DNA of 64,000 nucleotides from Pyrinomonadaceae bacterium (GCA_014534425.1 JACVRN010000011.1:1-64000), one strand, 5' to 3'; counted from the stretch's first letter, positions 41,952-52,630 are shown. Notes: generated by a model not told the origin, from the letters alone. Made by a program: numbers and translations.

Positions 41952-42398
41952 ATGGATAGTCATGAAGAGAAAGAGTTGTTTCGCACCGACGCGGAGGTAG
42001 AGCGACTGGTCTCTATGTTCGAGGCATGCACTCTGCCGCGCCAGAGTTGGACGCACAGAGCGCACCTGACGGTCGGCCTGTGGTATCTGGTGAAGCACGG
42101 AGAAGCTGTAGCCACAGAACTGATTCGCCGTGGCATACAGCGATACAACCAAGCCTGCGGCATAGAGACTACGGCGACGAGCGGCTATCACGAGACCATC
42201 ACGCTCTTTTACGCGCGCATGATTGAAAGGTTCCTGAGCCGCACTGGCAAAGCGGCATCACTCGCAGTGCTCGCGGAAGCTCTCTTTAACAGCATAGGCG
42301 ACAAAAGGCTTCCCCTGGATTATTACAGCAGAGAGCGGCTCATGTCCCGGGAAGCGCGCACGGGCTGGCTTGAGCCTGATTTGAAATCTCTAGATTGA
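41952..42398 (+). CDS. 148-residue conserved-looking protein of unknown function
   Basis: Starts 21 bases after the Y-RNA stem and ends 11 bases before the Ro60-type gene, so it is probably translated from the same message. It is helical, with WTHRAHLTVGLWYLVKHGEA near residue 35 and HETITLFYARMIERFL near 75; the His pair of HRAH could bind metal. No signal peptide. I do not recognise the family. Its position suggests a part in Ro60/Y-RNA function. Confidence 0.7.
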   Translation: MDSHEEKELFRTDAEVERLVSMFEACTLPRQSWTHRAHLTVGLWYLVKHGEAVATELIRRGIQRYNQACGIETTATSGYHETITLFYARMIERFLSRTGKAASLAVLAEALFNSIGDKRLPLDYYSRERLMSREARTGWLEPDLKSLD

Positions 42399-42406
42399 AG
42401 AGGTGA

Positions 42407-43855
<1,449 letters not shown>

Positions 43856-43918
43856 TTCAATGAACCGATGAATCAATCCCTCATCCTCACTCCTTCCATT
43901 TAACGCGAGGTAAAGGCT

Positions 43919-44785
43919 ATGGCTGACATTCGTAATCTTCTAAAGCGTGTCGCGGCGGAAGAGGAAATTTTGAGGTCGAGTCTTTTCCTCGCGCCCTGCG
44001 TGCGTGGAGGCCGCGTTCGCGCGCACGTCTTTGGACTCATCTACACCTTCGAGCCGCGCCCGCATGAGTTCGAGGGCTGGGGAATCTTTCGGCCCGTGAA
44101 CGAGCGCGAGGCGCGCCTTGTCGAAAGGGCTGGACTCGAACGCGTGGCGGAATATCTGAGGCTGTTCCCCGGCGTGCGCCTGCGCCTGGGCTACAGGTTG
44201 CAGAACAGCGCGTGGCTTGCGTTCGCGGTCAACGAAAGTGACGGCCGCCTGCGTTTCGCTTCCCGTTCGGCAGAGCCTGTCGTGCTGCACATGGTAACGG
44301 ACGGTCAGGAGTTCGAGCAGGTTGTGGCGCGCAATCTTTGTGGCGCGTGGTGGTTTGAAGAGCTTGACCGCCGCGCATCGCCACTGGAAGCCGAGGGCCT
44401 TCGTGAAGCTTTGCGAAGCCGCGTTGCTCCCGCAGAGATTAAGCTCAAGGGCTTGACGCCTGAGATGCGTGCCTGCTACTCGCTGGTCTTCAGGCGCGAG
44501 GAGTTGGAGAGGGAAAGAAGGCACGGGCTGGAGCAGCGTCGCGTGGCCGGAAGAGATGAAGCAAGGCTTCGCTCGGCCCTGCGATTCGGCGGCGGAGACC
44601 TGCGAGGCTTTCGTGACCGTGGAGAATTCTGGCTCGTAGAATGGCTCGCGCACGACGGCCAGCTTCACACCTCCGCCATAGCTAAAAATGATCTGACCGT
44701 CGTCTCCGCAGGCATCTGCCTGAGCGGAGAAGACCGAAAGTTCGACCTGCAATCGCTGGTCGGCGTAGCCGAAGGAGAATGGTAA
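43919..44785 (+). CDS. 288-residue protein of unknown function in the Ro60 locus
   Basis: Starts 63 bases after the Ro60-type gene; GCGAGGTAAAGG is the ribosome region. It is soluble, with no recognised motif: N-terminal MADIRNLLKRVAAEEEILRS, a beta-rich middle (GLIYTFEPRPHEFEGWGIFRP), a basic helix (RREELERERRHGLEQRR) and a C-terminal WLVEWLAHDGQ region. An E2-like conjugating fold was considered because of the ubiquitin-like and ThiF-like neighbours; a conserved Cys in a catalytic setting is not evident (Cys at CVRGG, LCGAW, ACYS). Function is left open. Confidence 0.75.
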   Translation: MADIRNLLKRVAAEEEILRSSLFLAPCVRGGRVRAHVFGLIYTFEPRPHEFEGWGIFRPVNEREARLVERAGLERVAEYLRLFPGVRLRLGYRLQNSAWLAFAVNESDGRLRFASRSAEPVVLHMVTDGQEFEQVVARNLCGAWWFEELDRRASPLEAEGLREALRSRVAPAEIKLKGLTPEMRACYSLVFRREELERERRHGLEQRRVAGRDEARLRSALRFGGGDLRGFRDRGEFWLVEWLAHDGQLHTSAIAKNDLTVVSAGICLSGEDRKFDLQSLVGVAEGEW

Positions 44786-44839
44786 AGCAGTTTTCAGTTT
44801 TGAGTTTTCATCCGAGAAGAACTGCTTTACCGAAAACTG
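44782..44839 (+). repeat. AGCAGTTTTCAG hairpin before the ThiF-like gene
   Basis: GTAAAGCAGTT (44782-44792) pairs perfectly with AACTGCTTTAC (44820-44830). A competing pairing exists between CAGTTTTC (44788-44795) and GAAAACTG (44832-44839), which would cover the start region of the next gene. The same words occur in the array hairpin at 39782. Confidence 0.65.
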
Positions 44840-45472
44840 ATGAGCATCTTCTATCATGAACAGCTTCATCGCTCTGGCGAAGTGCTGCGGCGTGTGCGCG
44901 AGCAGTTGGTGACGGTGTGCGGCGCGGGCGCTCTGGGCGCGAACATTGCAGAGAGTCTCGCGCGCTCCGGCTTCGCACGCCTGCGCGTTATTGACCGCGA
45001 CCGCGTAGAGGAGCGCAATCTCTCCACGCAGCCCTTTTATCGCTCGGACATTGGCGCGCAGAAGGCAAGGATTCTGTCCAACTCGCTCTACCGCGCACTT
45101 GGCGTCAGCGTGGAGACGCGCGCCGAAGAGTTGAAGAAGAGCAACGCGCGAAAGCTGCTTGACGGTCTGGTAGTCGATGCTTTTGACAACAGCGTGTCCA
45201 GGGAAGCTGTGAAAGCGGCCTGCATGGAGATGAAGCTTGATTGTCTTCACGTAGGACTTGCAGACGCTTACGCAGAGGTTGTGTGGAACGACATCTACAG
45301 GGTTCCGTCAGCCGCGCAGGACGACATCTGCGACTATCCTCTGGCGCGCAATCTTGTGACGCTCGCCGTCTCGGTCGCCTGCGAGGCCATCACAAGATAC
45401 GTGGCCGACGACACGCGCCACAGCTTCACCATCACGCTGGACGACTTCGCCATCAGGCGTTTTAAGCTTTGA
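44840..45472 (+). CDS. Short ThiF/E1-like adenylyltransferase
   Basis: 210 residues with the E1-type Rossmann fold: VCGAGALGANIAESLARSG near residue 27, RVIDRDRVEERNLSTQPFY with the ATP-contacting Arg/Asn, KARILSNSLY, and DAFDNSVSREAVK. ThiF/MoeB/E1 enzymes adenylate the C-terminus of ubiquitin-like proteins. The zinc-binding CxxC pairs of MoeB are missing, and the only candidate catalytic cysteines are near the C-terminus (DDICDYP, VACEAI). It is the last gene of the array/Ro60 run. No Shine-Dalgarno precedes the ATG, which follows directly on the hairpin. Its partner may be the 66-residue protein at 41381. Confidence 0.88.
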   Translation: MSIFYHEQLHRSGEVLRRVREQLVTVCGAGALGANIAESLARSGFARLRVIDRDRVEERNLSTQPFYRSDIGAQKARILSNSLYRALGVSVETRAEELKKSNARKLLDGLVVDAFDNSVSREAVKAACMEMKLDCLHVGLADAYAEVVWNDIYRVPSAAQDDICDYPLARNLVTLAVSVACEAITRYVADDTRHSFTITLDDFAIRRFKL

Positions 45473-45484
45473 GGCGAAGGAATA

Positions 45485-45561
45485 AATTAACAGGATGGAC
45501 AGGATGAAGAAAGATTGATTGCTTTCTCTTTTTATCCTGTCTATCCTGTCTATCCTGTTTG
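45485..45561. repeat. ACAGGAT-type intergenic palindrome, copy 2
   Basis: AACAGGATGGACAGGAT answers ATCCTGTCTATCCTGTTT, with AAAGATTGATTGCTTT in the middle. Same design as 20187-20276. It separates the ThiF-like gene from the FMN reductase. Confidence 0.8.
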
Positions 45562-45590
45562 AACCCGCCTCGCATTATGGAGAAACTTTT

Positions 45591-46160
45591 ATGAGCGTGG
45601 AGCGGCCTATTTTCATCCCTGTAATCTTGGGCACGACCCGAAAGGGGAGGGCGAGCGAGAATGTAGCGCGTTTCGTTCACACGGAACTCCGTAAGCGCGA
45701 AGGCGTGGAGACGTTGCTTGTGGACATACGTGAGATAAACCTTCCTACGGATGATGCCGGTGAAGCTATTAAGGATTCGGGATTCTCCGCAACGGTTTCG
45801 AGGGCTGACGGGCTATTGATTGTCACGCCGGAATACAATCACGGCTACCCTGGCATGCTCAAGCACCTGCTCGACACGAATTTGAAGGAGTACATACACA
45901 AGGCGGTTGGCATCTGCGCCGTGTCGGCTGGCGGCTTCGGCGGCACGCGCGTCATAGAGAATTTGCTGCCCGTCATGCGCGAGCTTGGGCTGGTCACAAT
46001 CTTCTGGGACGGAAACTTCTCCGGCGCGCAGAAGCTCTTCGATAAGGACGGAAAGCTACTGGACGAATCTTACGTCAAGCGCTTGGACAAATTCCTGAAG
46101 GAGCTAATCTGGATGTCCAGGGTTCTGCGCTACGGGCGCGAGAATGTTTCGCTCGACTAG
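45591..46160 (+). CDS. NADPH-dependent FMN reductase-like flavoprotein
   Basis: 189 residues with the flavodoxin-like fold: VILGTTRKGRASENVARFV at the start binds FMN phosphate, and TPEYNHGYPGMLKHLLD is the family signature. Related proteins reduce quinones, azo dyes, chromate or free FMN with NAD(P)H. I start at 45591; the open frame extends upstream to 45519 through the palindrome. Confidence 0.9.
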   Translation: MSVERPIFIPVILGTTRKGRASENVARFVHTELRKREGVETLLVDIREINLPTDDAGEAIKDSGFSATVSRADGLLIVTPEYNHGYPGMLKHLLDTNLKEYIHKAVGICAVSAGGFGGTRVIENLLPVMRELGLVTIFWDGNFSGAQKLFDKDGKLLDESYVKRLDKFLKELIWMSRVLRYGRENVSLD

Positions 46161-46196
46161 CCCTCGAATAATTTTTGAAGAGAGGTTCGGCTTTCC

Positions 46197-46844
46197 TTGA
46201 GTGTGAAAATCATCTCCGTCAACGTGGGCTTGCCGCGACTGGCTATGTGGCGCGGGGTGACGGTTTCGACTGGCATCTTCAAAAAGCCCGTCGGCGGAAG
46301 AGTCATGCTGCGGACTCTGAACCTGGACGGCGACCGCCAGTCAGACCTCTCGGTTCACGGCGGGCCGTACAAGGCTGTCTACGCTTACCCTTCGGAGCAC
46401 TACGACTTTTGGCGCGCGGAGTTGCCGGACGTGGCGTTGCCTTGGGGAATGTTCGGAGAGAATTTGACGACCGAAGGATTTAATGAAGAGACGGTTTGCA
46501 TAGGCGACCGCTTTCGCCTAGGCGCTGCGGAGTTGACCGTCACGCAGCCGCGCATGCCTTGTCAGAAGCTCGCAGTCAAGTTCCAGCGCGCAGACATTCT
46601 CAAGAGATTCCTGGCGAGCGGTCGAACGGGCTTTTACTTCTCCGTTCAAAGCGAAGGCGAAATCGGCGCGGGCGACGAGATGGAATTGATAGAGCGCGAC
46701 ACGCACGGCGTCAAGGTCTCGGACATCACGCGTCTTTATGCTCAAGACAGGGAAGATAAAGAGACTATGCGGCGAGCGATTGAGGTAGAGGCTTTGCCCG
46801 ACGCCTGGCGCGAATTTTTCCGTGAGCGTATGGCGAAGCTATAG
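46197..46844 (+). CDS. MOSC-domain protein (YiiM-like)
   Basis: 215 residues, probably from a TTG start. The MOSC domain holds SDLSVHGGPYKAVYAYP, MFGENLTTEGF and VTQPRMPCQKLAVKF with its conserved Cys. MOSC proteins carry or bind the molybdenum cofactor and reduce N-hydroxylated compounds. The window also encodes a molybdenum hydroxylase, but far away. Confidence 0.9.
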   Translation: MSVKIISVNVGLPRLAMWRGVTVSTGIFKKPVGGRVMLRTLNLDGDRQSDLSVHGGPYKAVYAYPSEHYDFWRAELPDVALPWGMFGENLTTEGFNEETVCIGDRFRLGAAELTVTQPRMPCQKLAVKFQRADILKRFLASGRTGFYFSVQSEGEIGAGDEMELIERDTHGVKVSDITRLYAQDREDKETMRRAIEVEALPDAWREFFRERMAKL

Positions 46845-46871
46845 GACTTCTTAAACAGGTAAAAGGAAGAG

Positions 46872-47069
46872 ATGGCGACAACAAGAGAGAAAATGATTTG
46901 CCCTGATTGCGGCGTGGAGATGAATCACCACGCAGACAAAGTTGATTACTCTGCCGAGCCGGAAGATGGCGCTCCGGTTGACCCTGCTTTTGGCGGCATA
47001 GTCGAAGAGGCTCACACCTGTCCCTCCTGCGGCAGAACGCACACGCGCCGCGCTGAAGCCGAAGCGTGA
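46872..47069 (+). CDS. Small zinc-ribbon protein
   Basis: 65 residues with two CxxC knuckles, ICPDCGVEMNHH and HTCPSCGRTHTR, enough for one zinc ribbon. It follows the MOSC gene by 27 bases and overlaps the start of the phosphotransferase-like gene by 4. No known role. Confidence 0.8.
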   Translation: MATTREKMICPDCGVEMNHHADKVDYSAEPEDGAPVDPAFGGIVEEAHTCPSCGRTHTRRAEAEA

Positions 47070-48055
47070 CAACCGCAAAGACTGTAATGACTGACACGCG
47101 TTGTCATCCACTAATTGAGCTTGACCGTGCGCGCATACGTGAAATGCTGCTCCCTGTGCTGAACGGCGCGGAGCAATGGGAAGTCGCGCCGGTCGAGGGC
47201 GGGCTGGCGAACACCATCTACCGCATCAGGATTGAAGGCGAGCGTCGCGCGTATGCTCTGCGCGTTTACGCCGCCGGTCAGGCTGCTTTTGAACGAGAGC
47301 GCAGGCTTCTCTATGCACTGAACACAAAACTGCCTGTCCCCGAATTGCTCTTCGCTGATGCGAGCGGGCTTCGGTGCGCCTATCCTTATCTGGTCTACAG
47401 GTGGATTGAGGGCGTGACGCTCAATGATTGTCGCAGGCAGATGCCGCCCGAAGCGCTTCCTGAACTGGCAAAGCCGCTCGGCGTGCTTCTAGCCAAGCTG
47501 GCCCGCGTGCCTCTGGAAGAAATTCTAGACGAAGAGGTGCGCGCATCGCTTCCAGCTTTAAAGGTTGAGAGCATGCTTGCGATTAATGATGAGCGGCTGC
47601 GGTGTGGTCTTGCGCGCGGGCGCATGGGCAGCGCGCTGGCCGACGAACTGCGGCGACAGTTGGAAGCTCGCGTAGCTCTTCTCACTGCGCTCGACAGCTT
47701 CGCGCATCTGGTACACGGCGATTTCGGCGGGCGAAATATTTTAGTCGCGCCTCAACGTGACGGCGATTGGCGCATCAGTGGGCTGATTGATTGGGAGGCG
47801 GCCTCTACAGGCTCAACGCTCTGGGACGTGGGCAGCCTGTTTCGTTACGGTCGCCGCTATTCTGAAAACTTCTGCAAAGATTTTGAGAATGGGTACGCGG
47901 AAGCAGGCGGCGCGCTTCCGTGGGATTGGCGGCGAACGGCTAGGCTGCTGGACTCAATGCGGCTGGTTGAGATACTGGACGGGGAAAGAGAACTGCCTGT
48001 AGTCTTCGCTGAATGTCTGGAATTGATTGAAGCTGTAATCTCTGAGTGGGCGTAA
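47066..48055 (+). CDS. Aminoglycoside phosphotransferase-family kinase
   Basis: 329 residues with the APH/choline-kinase fold: VEGGLANTIYRIRIEG near residue 42, YALRVYAAG as the ATP-binding strand, catalytic LVHGDFGGRNILV and metal-binding ISGLIDWEAAS. Members phosphorylate antibiotics, choline, homoserine or other small alcohols; the substrate is not predictable. It overlaps the upstream zinc-ribbon gene and is followed by a second kinase. Confidence 0.88.
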   Translation: MTTAKTVMTDTRCHPLIELDRARIREMLLPVLNGAEQWEVAPVEGGLANTIYRIRIEGERRAYALRVYAAGQAAFERERRLLYALNTKLPVPELLFADASGLRCAYPYLVYRWIEGVTLNDCRRQMPPEALPELAKPLGVLLAKLARVPLEEILDEEVRASLPALKVESMLAINDERLRCGLARGRMGSALADELRRQLEARVALLTALDSFAHLVHGDFGGRNILVAPQRDGDWRISGLIDWEAASTGSTLWDVGSLFRYGRRYSENFCKDFENGYAEAGGALPWDWRRTARLLDSMRLVEILDGERELPVVFAECLELIEAVISEWA

Positions 48056-48081
48056 GAAGCCTTGCGAAGCCTCTGTGAATA

Positions 48082-48921
48082 ATGAGCGATAAACAATTGC
48101 TTGAGCGCTTCAACGCGCTCACGCGCGACTGGCGGGTCGTGGTCGAAGACACGCTGGAGACGCATAGCTCGTTTGTAGCCTTCGGCTGGCGAGGGGCGCA
48201 GCCGGTCGTGTTGAAGGTGGTTCGCAATCCAGGAGACGAGTGGCTGTGCGGCGAGGTGCTGGAGGCATTCGACGCTGAAGGAATGGTTCGCGTTTATGAG
48301 CACGTAGCGGGCGCGGCCCTGATGGAAAGGCTCAGCCCTGCCACTCCGCTCGTCAACCTGTCGCTCGCTGGCCGCGACGAAGAGGCCACGGAGATAATGG
48401 CCGAAGTGATGGCGCGCATCTCTCATCCTGGCGATTCACTGGAATCGTTCACCACCGTAGAGACTTGGGGCAGAGCCTTTCAGCTTTATCTGGAGAGCAA
48501 CGACAGCCGGATTCCGAAGGAGCTTGTCGAAGAGGGACAGCAAGTATACTTTCAACTCTGCGCTACGCAACGTGCGCGAAGGCTGCTGCACGGAGACCTA
48601 CAGCATTACAACGTCCTCTTTGATTCCGCTCGCGGGTGGGTAGCCATAGACCCCAAGGGCGTGGTCGGTGAGATAGAGTACGAGGTCGGCGCGTCGCTCA
48701 GAAATCCTTATGAAAGACCGTCGCTGTTTGCCTCCCCCGCAGTCGTCAGCAGAAGGCTCAGGCGCTATGAAGAGAGCTTGAAGCTGGATTCGGAAAGGGC
48801 GCTGCGCTGGAGCTTCGCTCAAGCCGTATTGTCTGCCGTCTGGTCTATAGAAGATAAATTCTCCGTCGACGATACTGCTCCGGCGCTCATGCTGGCTAAT
48901 GCACTACGGCCCATGCTTTGA
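48082..48921 (+). CDS. APH(6)-like kinase (streptomycin/hydroxyurea phosphotransferase family)
   Basis: 279 residues. The catalytic block LLHGDLQHYNVLFD followed by GWVAIDPKGVVGEIEYEVG is diagnostic for the APH(6) family that includes streptomycin 6-kinases. Chromosomal members often have unknown natural substrates, so resistance is not implied. Located 26 bases after the first kinase, probably co-transcribed. Confidence 0.9.
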   Translation: MSDKQLLERFNALTRDWRVVVEDTLETHSSFVAFGWRGAQPVVLKVVRNPGDEWLCGEVLEAFDAEGMVRVYEHVAGAALMERLSPATPLVNLSLAGRDEEATEIMAEVMARISHPGDSLESFTTVETWGRAFQLYLESNDSRIPKELVEEGQQVYFQLCATQRARRLLHGDLQHYNVLFDSARGWVAIDPKGVVGEIEYEVGASLRNPYERPSLFASPAVVSRRLRRYEESLKLDSERALRWSFAQAVLSAVWSIEDKFSVDDTAPALMLANALRPML

Positions 48922-48940
48922 TAGCGGTTGAGTTTGAATT

Positions 48941-49339
48941 ATGAGCAAGAAGGGTAAATTTGCCGTCAGGCGGACGGTGACGGGGTTGGGACTGTTTGCG
49001 CTTGAGCCTATCCCTGTGGGCAGGCGAATCATAGAGTACACAGGGCCGCTCATCTCGAACGAAGAGGTTGAGAAGCGGCGCGGGAAATACTTTTTCGGGG
49101 TCAACAGCCGTTGGTCAATCGACGGCAGCCCGCGCAGCAACATCGCGCGCTATATCAACCACTCTTGCAGCCCCAACGCGGAAGCGATTATCTCTGGCCG
49201 CCGCGTCTGGATATGGTCGAAAAGGAATATTAAAGCCGGTGAAGAGATTACCTACAACTACGGCAAGGAGTATTTCGAAGACATAATCAGGCCCATAGGC
49301 TGCAAATGTAAAAAATGCGCCCGCACGCGAACGCTCTAA
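48941..49339 (+). CDS. SET-domain protein methyltransferase
   Basis: 132-residue single SET domain: GLGLFALEPIPVGRRIIEYTG, SAM-binding RYINHSCSPNAEA and catalytic ITYNYGKEYF, with the post-SET CKCKKCARTRTL. Such proteins methylate lysines. They are typical of eukaryotes and occasional in bacteria; its target is unknown. It follows the two kinase genes in the same direction with a 19-base gap. Confidence 0.92.
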   Translation: MSKKGKFAVRRTVTGLGLFALEPIPVGRRIIEYTGPLISNEEVEKRRGKYFFGVNSRWSIDGSPRSNIARYINHSCSPNAEAIISGRRVWIWSKRNIKAGEEITYNYGKEYFEDIIRPIGCKCKKCARTRTL

Positions 49340-49398
49340 ATCCACCTTTTTCTTGGAATTCAGGCTCAATTGACTTTATTAGTTAAACAGGCAGAGGG

Positions 49399-49438
49399 GA
49401 GGCCATAAGAAAGCGGCCTCATCCGGTGCCGAAGGCAC
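49399..49438 (+). promoter_or_regulatory. Two hairpins in the leader of the PEP-CTERM gene
   Basis: GAGGCC/GGCCTC (49399-49420) and GTGCC-GAA-GGCAC (49426-49438) lie side by side ahead of the ribosome site. They look like an RNA leader or control element; I cannot name its class. Confidence 0.4.
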
Positions 49439-49473
49439 ACAATCACTAATTGACCTGGCGGAGGAACCGAGTC

Positions 49474-50205
49474 TTGAAAAAAATCTTGTCAACATTGGCT
49501 CTTGTCATAGGCGCGCTGACCGTTCTCAGCTTTACGCCGAGCAACGCTTACGCGGACGGCATCATATTCGTAGGCTCTAACGAGATACGCCCGGACGGCG
49601 TGGGCATCCGCACAGTCCTCTCGATTCAATCGCCCGGCAATAGCTCCACGGAATCCGGCGGCGTTCGCTGGACTGGCAGCAATGACCAGATTTTCGGAGA
49701 CGCTACACGCGGCGGCACCAACAACACAGTCCTGGCAAGCGAACTCGGTCTTTCGGCCACCAACTCCAACGTGCTCATCGGCTTCAACGTCAACGAGCCT
49801 AGTGGCGGCACAGGCTCAGACCCAGTAACAGTGACAGGCATGGTCTTAACCGCTTATGACCAGAGCGGAAATGTAGTCTTTACAGCACAGCTTCTTCAAT
49901 CTCAAACGCTTTCACTGCTCGGCAACGGTCAGGGCACGGCAGATTACGTCTTTGGTCTGGATGCGGCAGCACAGCAGAGACTGGCAGCAGCGCTGGCAGC
50001 TAATCCTAACCTGAGGCTCGGACTAGAAGCGACCATTATCAACGCTCAGGGCGGCCCCGAAAGCTTTTACCTGAACTTAGGACGTGGCGGAGCGCCGGTG
50101 CCGGAGCCGACGACGATGGTGTTGTTGGGCACAGGATTAGCGGGGTTAGCTGCCAGGATGCGTAGCAAGCGCAGGAAAGCTAACAAAGAGGAGCAGAACT
50201 CCTAA
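49474..50205 (+). CDS. PEP-CTERM surface protein
   Basis: About 243 residues. An N-terminal signal (LKKILSTLALVIGALTVLSF) is followed by a beta-rich Ser/Asn/Gly domain and the sorting end VPEPTTMVLLGTGLAGLAAR with basic residues RSKRRK. PEP-CTERM proteins are cut and anchored by an exosortase, which is not encoded here. I favour the TTG at 49474, placed 8 bases after GGAGGAAC; an ATG at 49450 overlaps that site. Confidence 0.88.
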   Translation: MKKILSTLALVIGALTVLSFTPSNAYADGIIFVGSNEIRPDGVGIRTVLSIQSPGNSSTESGGVRWTGSNDQIFGDATRGGTNNTVLASELGLSATNSNVLIGFNVNEPSGGTGSDPVTVTGMVLTAYDQSGNVVFTAQLLQSQTLSLLGNGQGTADYVFGLDAAAQQRLAAALAANPNLRLGLEATIINAQGGPESFYLNLGRGGAPVPEPTTMVLLGTGLAGLAARMRSKRRKANKEEQNS

Positions 50206-50236
50206 CCAACAACTGCGGCAGATTAAGTGGAAGAGG

Positions 50237-50269
50237 AAGAGCGAAGCCTTTGTTAAAGGCTTCGCTCTT
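50237..50269 (+). terminator. Transcription terminator hairpin
   Basis: AAGAGCGAAGCCTTT (50237-50251) and its perfect complement (50255-50269) enclose a 3-base loop, directly after the PEP-CTERM gene. The U tract is short. Confidence 0.75.
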
Positions 50270-50388
50270 CTGCTTTATAAGCTTATCTCTATTTTTAGCT
50301 GAACTACTACTTATTGTTCTGCTCTCTTCTCTTCGCGGGCGGTTGCAAGTATGATAGGGGGCTTAATTCAGAAAGCCAGGTGCATATT

Positions 50389-52605
50389 ATGCGAAAATTT
50401 ATTAGTCGTGGCGAGGCGGTGCTGTTTGCGGCAGCTATTGCTGGCTGCGCCGTTGCTTTTAGTGTGAGTGCGGACACAAGTATGGACGATCAAACTATGC
50501 AGACCTTGACGGTCTTTGAGACGGCCCCTTCGGTTGAAAGCCCGCTTCTGTTGAAGTGGAGCGGCCCTTTCGGCGGGACGCCGCCCTTCGATAAGGTTGA
50601 AGTTTCGAGTTTCAAGCCCGCGCTGGAAGCGGCCATGACGGAGAACCTCTCGGAGGTAGAGCGCATAACTGGCAACACGGCTGAGCCTACTTTTGAGAAC
50701 ACCATCGCGGCGCTGGAGCGCGCGGGTCGAACGCTTCAGCGCGTGCAGACTGTTTACGGCGTCTGGAGTTCAACCATGAACGGGCCGGAGTTCCAGACGG
50801 TCGAGCGAGAGATGGCACCGCGCCTGGCGGCCTTCAACGATAAGATTACGCAGAACAAGCCGCTCTTTAAACGCATAGAAGCCGTCTACGATTCGCGCGA
50901 GAAGGCTCGGCTCACGCCGGAGCAGCAGCGATTGTCCTGGCTCTATTACACGAACTTCGTGCGTGCGGGCGCGCGGCTAGACGATGCGGCCAAGGCTCGT
51001 CTCTCGCAGATTAACCAGCAGTTGGCGGGCCTCTACACGCGCTTTAGCCAGAACCTTCTGGCCGACGAGACGGATCAGTTCCTCGTGCTCAAGAGCGAGG
51101 ATGAGTTGGCAGGATTGCCGCAGTCCGTGCGTGATGCAGCACAGACGGCTGCCGCAGCCAAGAAGCTGCAAGGCTCGTGGGTGATTATGAACACGCGCTC
51201 TTCCATAGAGCCGTTCCTGACCTACTCTGACCGCAGAGACCTGCGCGAGAAGGCATGGCGTATGTTCGTCAATCGCGGCGACAACGGGGACGCTCACGAC
51301 AACAACGCCATCATCACGGAGATACTGCAACTTAGGGCAGAGCGCGCGAAGCTTTTGGGCTACGCGACGCACGCGCACTGGCGACTTGAGAATGCTATGG
51401 CGAAGACGCCGGAGCGCGCCGTGCAATTGATGGAGGCAGTCTGGAAGCCTGCTGTGGCTCGCGTGCGCGAAGAGGTCTCGGACATGCAGGCGCTCGCCAA
51501 CAAAGAGGGCGCGAAAATCAAGATAGAGCCTTGGGATTACCGCTATTATGCGGAGAAGGTTCGCAAGGCGCGTTACGATTTAGACCAGAACGAGGTCAAG
51601 CAGTACCTTCAACTTGAGAAGTTGCGCGAAGGGATGTTCTGGGTCGCAGGCGAGTTGTTCGGCTTCAACTTCAAACAGTTGACGAACATTCCCGTCTATC
51701 ACCCGGACGTGAGAGTGTGGGAGGTTACGGACAAGACCACAGGGCGACACGTAGGGCTGTGGTACTTCGACCCGTACGCTCGCGCTGGCAAGCGCTCGGG
51801 CGCTTGGATGAACGCTTATCGCCGCCAGCACAGAACCGACGGCGAAGTCACCACCATAGTCTCCAACAACGCGAACTTCGTGAAGGGAAAGCCCGGCGAG
51901 CCTGTGCTTGTTTCCTGGGACGACGCGACGACTATGTTCCACGAGTTCGGGCACGCGCTGCACGGGCTGTCTTCTAACGTCACGTATCCTTCGCTCTCAG
52001 GCACAGCCGTTCCGCGCGACTACGTAGAGTTCCCGTCGCAACTCCTGGAGCACTGGCTTTCTACGCCGCAGGTACTACAGCGCTTCGCGGTGCATTACCA
52101 GACGGGCAAGCCTATCCCGCAGGCGCTCGTGGACAGGATAGAGCGTGCCGAAACCTTCAACCAGGGTTTCGCAACGGTTGAGTATCTGGCGAGCGCGCTC
52201 GTAGACATGAAGCTGCACCTTGCTGGCAGCCAGAAGATTGACCCCGACGCCTTCGAGCGTAAGACGCTCTCAGAGCTTGGCATGCCTGACGAAATAGTGA
52301 TGCGCCACCGCACGCCGCAGTTCGGGCACGTCTTCTCAAGCGACGCCTATTCCGCAGGCTACTACAGCTACCTGTGGTCGGACGTGCTCAACGCAGATGC
52401 CTATGAAGCATTCCTCGAAGCCAAAGGCCCTTATGACCGTGATGTCGCGGCGCGGCTGAGAAAATATATCTTCTCCGTAGGCAACACGATTGACCCTGCG
52501 GAAGGATACAGGGCATTTCGCGGACGCGACCCCCGAATAGAAGCGCTGATGCGAAAGCGCGGCTTCGCTGCGAAAGACCCGAAAGGCGTGAGCCGGAATA
52601 ATTAA
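50389..52605 (+). CDS. dcp: M3-family metallopeptidase, Dcp-like
   Basis: About 738 residues with a signal-like start (MRKFISRGEAVLFAAAIAGC). The long helical body ends in the M3 zinc site MFHEFGHALHGLSS near residue 520, with the third ligand Glu following. Similarity in layout (SGPFGGTPPFDKVE, SRNTEPTFENTIAAL-like starts) is to peptidyl-dipeptidase Dcp, which removes C-terminal dipeptides. An exported location is suggested. A start at 50314 is possible but would precede the signal peptide with a Cys-rich stretch. Confidence 0.9.
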   Translation: MRKFISRGEAVLFAAAIAGCAVAFSVSADTSMDDQTMQTLTVFETAPSVESPLLLKWSGPFGGTPPFDKVEVSSFKPALEAAMTENLSEVERITGNTAEPTFENTIAALERAGRTLQRVQTVYGVWSSTMNGPEFQTVEREMAPRLAAFNDKITQNKPLFKRIEAVYDSREKARLTPEQQRLSWLYYTNFVRAGARLDDAAKARLSQINQQLAGLYTRFSQNLLADETDQFLVLKSEDELAGLPQSVRDAAQTAAAAKKLQGSWVIMNTRSSIEPFLTYSDRRDLREKAWRMFVNRGDNGDAHDNNAIITEILQLRAERAKLLGYATHAHWRLENAMAKTPERAVQLMEAVWKPAVARVREEVSDMQALANKEGAKIKIEPWDYRYYAEKVRKARYDLDQNEVKQYLQLEKLREGMFWVAGELFGFNFKQLTNIPVYHPDVRVWEVTDKTTGRHVGLWYFDPYARAGKRSGAWMNAYRRQHRTDGEVTTIVSNNANFVKGKPGEPVLVSWDDATTMFHEFGHALHGLSSNVTYPSLSGTAVPRDYVEFPSQLLEHWLSTPQVLQRFAVHYQTGKPIPQALVDRIERAETFNQGFATVEYLASALVDMKLHLAGSQKIDPDAFERKTLSELGMPDEIVMRHRTPQFGHVFSSDAYSAGYYSYLWSDVLNADAYEAFLEAKGPYDRDVAARLRKYIFSVGNTIDPAEGYRAFRGRDPRIEALMRKRGFAAKDPKGVSRNN

Positions 52606-52630
52606 GAGCGCCTAACCAAACTCCAGGGCA

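Noticed and set aside
46197-48921. Drug-resistance island
   Set aside because: The APH-like genes match the surrounding composition, and no integrase, integron or IS element is present.
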